Part shown: piece after piece, positions 61,770 to 64,000 of the stretch
Layout: each line of letters begins with the position of its first letter
Position numbering within the stretch: the first letter of the stretch is position 1
Assembly (NCBI GenBank): GCA_008360955.1
Contig: LUCM01009167.1
Span: forward strand, 271,280 to 335,279
Length of the DNA: 64,000 bases
Source: Fasciolopsis buskii
Taxonomy: Eukaryota > Platyhelminthes > Trematoda > Plagiorchiida > Fasciolidae
Direction of reading: 5' to 3'
Translations under genes and position numbers: made by a program
Notes under the pieces: generated by a model
Told to the model about the DNA's origin: nothing
Database searches by the model: none
What the model saw: only the letters and a program-made list of their open reading frames with translations

Positions 61770-64000
61770 ATCAGTCAGACGTGAAACATTCAACGTCCAC
61801 ATCTTACTATGTTTAGGTTAACAGGCTGGTCTGTGTATAAAACTAACTGGTATTGGTTTTAATATTTGGCTACCTATAGCGGACCCTTATTCAGAACCCC
61901 AGTGAAGTAACGAAATTATCGACGAACAACAACCATATTACCCAATATTGTGCTTTTCTGGAGAAAATGAAGCTGAGACTTCTGATCAAAAAACAAGCTT
62001 CCGAATCGTTTTGAGTGATGCGGTACAGACTGTTCTTTGACAGAGGTTTTCAGTGGACAGTCAGCTTTGTGCTGTACACATCGCAGGTTAGTACAAGGCA
62101 AGCAAGACACCAGCTGATAGACGATGCTTGTTTGTGATTTCTCTGGATTCCACAAAAGATAGATTCTATGGCCATCTTCACTGCCCAATAAGAACTGCAC
62201 AAAAGTGGGTAGTGTGGTTTTAGCCGGGACCTAAATGTTTAGGTCGGTATACTTGTGCGCACGGTATATCATCTAGAAAGTCATTTTTGTCTTCGCTACT
62301 GTCCCTCAGTCAGTGGTGAAAGACTTTTGAGCTTGTGCTTTCATTACCGACTGCTTCTGCCTAACAACAGATCTGAGAGCACAAAGCGCTGTTCAGCAAC
62401 CTGATGGCCTACTTTGCCAACCCAGGATGGGCCGACATAGGTCACATTGTAAAAGGCTACATATGACGAAGCTGTATCCAAAACTGTCTTCCGCTTTGGG
62501 GGAATTTGCCTTGATTCCATCCATGCACTGGTGTGCTTCACGTATCGTGTGCGCTTTGTTGGTACCAACATAAAAACAGCATCGTAGGAAGATACTGCTG
62601 GGCTCGCGCCTCCAAATGTGCTGATCAAAATATGAAGCGAAATGTGAGACAGGTTGTGCATCGGACCCTAGATCCCTCTAAAGCAGCGCTGGGTACTTGT
62701 CAAGCCGGCCATTTACTCCATTTGTCTGAGGAGCTCCGAAACAATAAGCATAGAAGCAAACCACTGGTTAACTGAAAAGTGTATCAGACATATGGACATG
62801 CTAAGACAAGCTGCAGCAAACGCAACCCATAAAACATCTGTTTGGCTCTGAAACGTAAGCTGAGGTGTGTCAGCTGCGGACTCAGGAAAATTCCAAATGT
62901 TGTTACAATTATTCGTTTTAATGGCACAAAAGCCGTGATGTCAATTAGACAATCTGCAAGGCCTCGAGGATGCCCGTTCGTAGTCTTCAACGGCTCTTAT
63001 AAAGGTTAGGGCCAACCGTCATAAATCCTCATAAACTTGGTGTTCAATGGTCAGTGACTGGAGACCCACCCAACAAAGCAAAAATCTGTAACACACTTAC
63101 ACCCCTCAAGTGCCACAACGTCTCAGGCCCAGACCGTCTGCCACAAAATCTATGTAAAGAGTTAAGATAAAATAAACTGAATTTACTAACGCATGTGTTC
63201 TCCAAAGTATGGGACGAGGAGAAAACTGCTCACGACTGGACGGAATCGGCCGTCGTTCCAGTCCGTAAGAAGGGCTCGCAAACTGTCTGTGGCAAACCTA
63301 AGGGAATCCGTTTAATTAAGGTTGCATCAAACATCCACCCATCTGTTGTTCTCCGCAGATTAACCACACAAAGAGATAAACAAATCCGTGGGGAGCGGTC
63401 GGAGTTTGCGCTGATAGAACCTGCGTAGGCCAGATATCCATTCTCCGTCAAAAACGAAGGCATCGACATATCTATCGAAGACAGGCCATTGTTGTGTCCG
63501 TGGATATCAGGGCAGGTTTTGATTCAGTTGATAGAACCACTAAGTAGGACTGTATGTTCAGATAAGGTGTCCCTGAAAATTGGGTATCGATCATCAAATA
63601 TCTCTATCGATACATTTCTGGTTGAGGAAAAGTCCACGGCAACCGGAGTTGGACAAAGGTCTCTTATTTCGCCGCCTCTCTTTCACTTTAATACTGATGA
63701 CATCCCTAAGAGATCGGCCAAGGGCCTCGTAGATGAAGGTGCATAACCTACCTGGCACAGAATTATCGACTTAGAGTACGTCCACGATGTTTTACTATTC
63801 ATTTCTGAAGTTAAACTAGCTCAACATTTCCTTAACTGTTTAACAACTGGGTTTATCCGATTCGGAATACATCTCGCACCATCAGAGTGTAACGTTTTAC
63901 CCCAAGATGGGCAAGAGCATATCTTTGGTGTACCTAGGTAATGAAGGCTGATAACTGATGGAAGTTTTTTCAGATGGGAAATTGTATTCCACGAAATTGA
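61770..64000 (+). pseudogene. RTE/SR2-like LINE, second long copy, cut by the window end
   Basis: Endonuclease: RETFNVHIL at about 61785, then FSVDSQLCAVHIAG at 62046-62087 and RRCLFVISLDSTKDRFYGHL (canonical VDSRLCAV..., RRCLFVISAYAPT, KD.FY.QLH). RT: SGPDRLPQNL near 63130, WTESAVVPVRKKGS at 63238-63279, KPKGIRLIKVASNI, VSVDIRAGFDSVDRT at 63495-63540 (block A), then GVPENWVSIIKYLY, and LEYVHDVLLF at 63771-63800 in place of LEYADDV.LL. SRFGI..APSKC-like RFGIHLAPSEC lies at 63853. The copy has stops and frame changes throughout and a YVHD active site, so it is inactive. It continues past 64000. Same family as the copies at 16.2, 38.9, 43.8, 44.4 and 60.1 kb. Confidence 0.82.

Noticed and set aside
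61916..62661. Two minus-strand frames of about 100 codons
   Set aside because: The plus strand here reads RTE endonuclease and linker blocks (SVDSQLCAV, RRCLFVIS), so the minus frames are chance.
1..64000. Prokaryotic defence system, CRISPR array, phage or operon
   Set aside because: Exon-intron structure, LINE/SINE content and microsatellites show eukaryotic DNA. No regular spacer-repeat array or gene cluster is present.

Overview
This looks like nuclear DNA of a flatworm, most likely a digenean trematode (fluke). There are no operons and no long open frames. Coding sequence is cut into short exons separated by kilobase introns, (TA)n microsatellites are common, and the repeats are decayed retroelements of the kinds I associate with fluke genomes: RTE/SR2-like, CR1/Perere-like and jockey-type LINEs, BEL/Pao, and tRNA-headed SINEs. 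The species assignment is inference. No bacterial genes, CRISPR array or defence system were seen.

Right half, 33.36-58.70 kb, minus strand: the 3' part of one host gene, a receptor-type protein tyrosine phosphatase with tandem cytoplasmic PTP domains. Six exons can be placed (58266-58695, 56117-56340, 52245-52580, 46510-46890, 37498-37719, 33364-33876). All junctions have GT/AG ends and matching phases. Together they give about 701 codons, from the middle of domain D1 through D2 to the stop codon. The extracellular part, the membrane segment and the start of D1 lie beyond 58.7 kb and were not found before the window ends. D1 and D2 both keep the Cys and Arg of the CX5R loop but have lost or altered the WPD loop and other signature residues, so the protein may be a pseudophosphatase or a low-activity receptor.

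The introns hold transposon relics: a jockey-type LINE on the gene strand (34.3-35.9 kb), tRNA-derived SINEs (35.9, 38.2, 42.8 kb), a nearly full-length but inactivated RTE-like LINE (38.87-42.40 kb), two RTE endonuclease fragments facing each other (43.8-44.8 kb), a gypsy-like gag scrap (about 47.3 kb) and a 245-bp dispersed repeat (49.4 kb, again at 60.3 kb). Upstream of the gene part in view, 60.1-64.0 kb carries more RTE pieces, one running off the window edge.

Left half, 0-33 kb: no host gene recognised. It contains a BEL/Pao relic (8.66-10.5 kb), a CR1-like LINE (13.88-17.95 kb) broken by a nest of later insertions (a minus-strand RTE 3' fragment and a head-to-head SINE pair), an exact 1188-bp tandem duplication joined at a single N (23.12-25.49 kb, probably an assembly artefact), and a 176-bp palindrome (28.40-28.58 kb) reminiscent of Penelope-type termini. 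The remainder is unrecognised, stop-dense, AT-rich sequence.
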